13,898 nt of DNA. It comes from Haloferacaceae archaeon (GTDB taxonomy: Archaea; Halobacteriota; Halobacteria; Halobacteriales; Haloferacaceae). Both the position numbers and the translations under genes were made by a program. Location of the stretch: assembly GCA_028274825.1 (NCBI GenBank), contig JAQCMZ010000467.1:1-13898 (forward strand). Direction: 5' to 3'. Position 1 is the stretch's first letter, and every line of letters begins with the position of its first letter. Shown here piece after piece: positions 13,491 through 13,898 of this stretch. Below the pieces are notes generated by a model. It was not told where the DNA came from and made no database searches. It saw only the letters and a program-made list of their open reading frames with translations.

Positions 13491-13866
13491 CAAAATTAAA
13501 AGCCTACCAGTAGGTATTAACATCCCCCTCCGCGTGACCGCGGCCGAATCCCACGCCACCTCTGAATTGGGAGTGTCAGGTGTCCAGACTGCCACGCGAG
13601 CACACCGTTGGAATCGGTGTGTAACCGGTCGATGGGCAGTCTCTTGGGAGTGGCCACCCCAGGACTCCTCTCGTCTGTCGTGCTTGGATTCCCAGTGTTG
13701 TGTTGACCACGGGGAGTCCGGCAGACTTCGATAGACTCGGAGTGACTTCCTCTGCGAGTATTTGCCCGATGCTTGGTGTGTGATTCCCACATCGGGCCAC
13801 ACTCTGTTTCCAGTGTGGGCGGACACTCGAACCGCCAGTTGTCGGGCACTCGGCTACACTGGGGTC
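13491..13866 (-). ncRNA. structured ncRNA element, right copy (apparently complete)
   Basis: This is the inverted partner of the element at the left edge. Read on the minus strand it has, in order: a 53-nt tRNA-like fold (13862-13810); an 8-bp hairpin GCCCGATG/CATCGGGC (13797-13790 with 13771-13764); then the conserved body. Body helices are GGACTCC/GGAGTCC (13719-13713 with 13668-13662), AGACTGCC/GGCAGTCT (13642-13635 with 13593-13586, 8 perfect pairs) and CACACCG/CGGTGTG (13621-13615 with 13607-13601). The 3' closing helix CAGAGGT/ACCT-A-CTG (13564-13558 with 13515-13508) is followed by T tracts at 13501-13498 and 13495-13492. A TATA box at 13888-13895 puts the start near 13866. Length would be about 376 nt. 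The 5' end is inferred from the TATA spacing and the 3' end from the T tracts. The function is unknown. Confidence 0.6.
13810..13862 (-). other. tRNA-like fold at the 5' end of the ncRNA
   Basis: A perfect 7-bp acceptor-like stem, CCAGTGT/ACACTGG, encloses AGCCGAGTG, which resembles the D-arm entry of class II tRNAs (Leu/Ser), and a T-arm-like hairpin GGCGG/CCGCC whose loop begins TTCGAGT. There is no anticodon arm and the T-like loop is 9 nt instead of 7, so this is not a functional tRNA. It could be a tRNA remnant or a tRNA mimic within the longer RNA. Confidence 0.4.
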
Positions 13867-13887
13867 GTGACCAGTGCGCCGACGCTT

Positions 13888-13895
13888 GTATATAC
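13888..13895 (-). promoter_or_regulatory. TATA box of the right ncRNA copy
   Basis: GTATATAC on the minus strand lies about 25 bases before the first base of the tRNA-like stem, the usual archaeal TATA-to-start distance. It is the most canonical TATA element in this part of the window. The upstream BRE cannot be judged because the window ends at 13898. Confidence 0.5.
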
Positions 13896-13898
13896 GGT

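Noticed and set aside
13416..13826. N-terminal extension of the helix-hairpin-helix protein reading through the ncRNA
   Set aside because: The extension is the ncRNA sequence translated in one frame. The left copy gives an unrelated frame, and a TATA-like box and good ATG lie downstream of the RNA terminator.
13810..13862. Functional tRNA gene
   Set aside because: Only 53 nt, no anticodon arm, and a 9-nt T-like loop. No complete tRNA was found anywhere in the window on either strand by eye.
13491..13866. RNase P RNA or SRP (7S) RNA
   Set aside because: GAGGAAGUC in the right copy recalls the RNase P P4 strand, but the left copy has GAGAAAGUC and the matching 3' conserved segments are absent. 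The SRP helix 8 GGAAGGAAGCAGC-type segment is missing.
1..13898. CRISPR array, transposase, integrase, toxin-antitoxin or defence genes
   Set aside because: No regularly spaced repeats and no such protein motifs were found. The terminal inverted repeats are RNA-like and enclose no mobility gene.

Overview
The window looks like a piece of a haloarchaeal chromosome (class Halobacteria). The proteins are strongly acidic, G+C is moderate-high by eye, and TATA-like boxes sit about 25-30 bases before several start codons, as expected for leaderless mRNAs. The RpoP, Pcc1, prefoldin-beta, DUF3194 and DUF2103 genes are archaeal. No transposase, integrase, CRISPR array or phage gene was seen; protein-coding content is mostly conserved housekeeping genes.

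Layout. 1-267 (+): 3' part of a structured, apparently non-coding RNA element. 291-1403 (+): aldo/keto reductase. 1612-1782 (-): 56-aa zinc-finger microprotein. 2386-3561 (+): GT-A glycosyltransferase resembling glucosyl-3-phosphoglycerate synthase. 3733-3930: possible frameshifted zinc-ribbon gene. 3981-4670 (+): haloarchaeal protein of unknown function. 4708-4771: nested hairpin. 5142-6686 (-): phosphoribosyltransferase then HD phosphohydrolase. 6800-7249 (+): nucleobase/nucleoside deaminase. 7447-8034 (+): GMP synthase glutaminase subunit. 8035-8808: long gap. 8809-11263 (-): DUF2103, eL43 (L37Ae), RpoP, Pcc1, a possible 34-aa peptide, prefoldin beta, DUF3194. 11380-13415 (-): helix-hairpin-helix protein, class IV aminotransferase, Rieske protein. 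13491-13866 (-): second copy of the RNA element, with its apparent promoter.

Gene logic. The block at 5142-8034 looks like nucleotide salvage around guanylate: a base or nucleoside deaminase, a PRPP-dependent phosphoribosyltransferase, a nucleotidase-like HD protein and the amidotransferase half of GMP synthase. The block at 8809-11263 is an information-processing cluster (ribosome, RNA polymerase, KEOPS tRNA modification, chaperone).

The most unusual content is the pair of RNA elements. They face each other as inverted copies about 13 kb apart and are about 87% identical over 247 bases by hand alignment. They share several helices, one with a compensatory base-pair change, and both end in T-rich tracts. 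The complete right copy begins with a tRNA-like fold directly downstream of a TATA box. I do not recognise the family. The second notable point is an eL43 protein that has lost all four zinc-binding cysteines. All calls come from reading the sequence; no database search was possible.
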